NCBI GenBank assembly: GCA_965655465.1
Contig: CBFHGY010000002.1
Coordinates: 14,511-78,510 of the forward strand
Length of the DNA: 64,000 nt
Reading direction: 5' to 3'
DNA from: VMCP01 sp965655465
Lineage (GTDB): Bacteria > Bacteroidota > Bacteroidia > NS11-12g > UBA955
Shown piece after piece: positions 63,395 through 64,000 of the stretch. The position numbers were made by a program, and so were the translations under genes. The notes under the pieces were generated by a model. It ran no database searches. It saw only the letters and a program-made list of their open reading frames with translations, and was not told the DNA's origin. Position 1 is the first letter of the stretch. Every line of letters begins with the position of its first letter.

Positions 63395-64000
63395 TTACTT
63401 TCCTCTACCCTGAATCATGGTCAATGCGGTATTGAACATGATTTTTATGTCCAAAGCAATTGACATGTTTTCCAAATAAAATACATCGTATTTCATGCGT
63501 TCAATCATTTCGTCTACACTTTCGGCATATCCGTATTTGATTTGGCCCCAACTGGTAATTCCTGGCTTTACTCTGTGTAAACGCTTGTATAGAGGTGCTT
63601 TATCTACAATCTGATTTATAAAAAACTGTCGTTCCGGCCGAGGCCCAACCAAACTCATTTGCCCTAAAAGGACATTAAAAAACTGGGGCAATTCGTCCAA
63701 ACGGGACTTCCTCAGGAAAATTCCAAAGCGAGTACGTCTGTTGTCTGACTCACTGCTGAGTCTTGGTCCTTGTGCTTCTGCATCGACGAACATACTCCTA
63801 AATTTGATGATATTGAATGGAATTCCCTTATATCCGATACGTTCTTGTTTGAAAAATATAGGACCTTTAGAATCTATTCGAATTATAATTGCAATAATCG
63901 CAAAAACGGGTAAGCAACATAATAAGGCGAACATAGAGAGCGCAATGTCCATTCCACGTTTAACAAATTTCTGCCAATATGGCATTACTTCAAAATCTAC
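63395..64000 (-). CDS. Sugar transferase (WcaJ/exopolysaccharide type), 5'-truncated by the window edge
   Basis: The frame stays open through the window end, so the visible 201 codons are the C-terminal part of a longer gene or end just beyond it; an ATG at 63985 is the first visible start. Bacterial sugar transferase motifs: VKRGMDIALSMFALLCCLPVFA with a membrane helix, GPIFFKQERIGYKG, FKFRSM-type IIKFRSMFVDAE, RKSRLDELPQFFNVL, MSLVGPRPER and GITSWGQIKYGYAES. The enzyme moves a sugar-1-phosphate to undecaprenyl phosphate to start exopolysaccharide or O-antigen synthesis. It ends 40 bp before the exporter operon. Confidence 0.92.
   Translation of the reverse strand, partial: VDFEVMPYWQKFVKRGMDIALSMFALLCCLPVFAIIAIIIRIDSKGPIFFKQERIGYKGIPFNIIKFRSMFVDAEAQGPRLSSESDNRRTRFGIFLRKSRLDELPQFFNVLLGQMSLVGPRPERQFFINQIVDKAPLYKRLHRVKPGITSWGQIKYGYAESVDEMIERMKYDVFYLENMSIALDIKIMFNTALTMIQGRGK

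Overview
The window looks like a chromosomal segment of a Bacteroidota bacterium. The evidence is a type IX secretion (T9SS) and gliding set (GldJ, PorP/SprF, PorU, PorV, a PorE-like OmpA lipoprotein, a C-terminal sorting domain), an Oar-like TonB-dependent receptor, a LytS/LytTR two-component pair, DUF4255 and DUF4920 proteins, modest GC content, and TAnnTTTG promoter elements in place of E. coli-type -10 boxes. Lipid A and KDO genes show an LPS-bearing cell envelope. Two 10-N scaffold gaps near 60.7 and 61.0 kb show that the assembly is a draft. I saw no CRISPR array, insertion sequence or prophage.

Region 1 (1-8.0 kb) is the edge of a contractile injection system of the eCIS / tailocin-like type. 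The minus-strand operon reads: two-helix membrane protein, DUF4255 (Pvc16-type) cap protein, unknown 276-aa protein, an unusually long tail sheath protein, and a tail tube protein cut by the window edge. Divergent from it are an AAA+ ATPase, a 619-aa Ala/Gly-rich protein with hydrophobic helices, and a 155-aa YbjN/secretion-chaperone-like protein. The last two form a tight pair and are the best candidate here for an undescribed cargo-chaperone module.

Region 2 (8.2-34.6 kb) is mostly housekeeping: surE-ORF-lpxB, a PIN-toxin/antitoxin pair, a TonB receptor, a propeller-type sensor kinase with its LytTR regulator, an aldose-epimerase-like protein, a short MenE-like ligase overlapping a class V aminotransferase, anmK, a Glu/Leu dehydrogenase, pepT, a front-end fatty acid desaturase, Dps, an AsmA-like protein and an HtrA protease.

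Region 3 (34.7-49.9 kb) holds kdsA and then the secretion/gliding island. It contains a PorE-like lipoprotein carrying an apparently degenerate retropepsin domain, a mini-protein that is little more than a T9SS sorting domain, an M1 aminopeptidase, tRNA-Asp, gldJ and porP/sprF on the minus strand, and porU-porV on the plus strand.

Region 4 (50.3-64 kb) has an acyl-CoA carboxylase operon (carboxyltransferase, biotin carrier, biotin carboxylase), small secreted and lipoprotein genes, a NamZ-type muramidase whose 5' end overlaps a divergent LolC/E-like permease, gyrB, and a tripartite exporter operon (TolC, HlyD, and an ABC membrane domain without an ATPase domain). That operon lies downstream of a sugar transferase truncated by the window end. 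NamZ and AnmK together suggest recovery of MurNAc from peptidoglycan.
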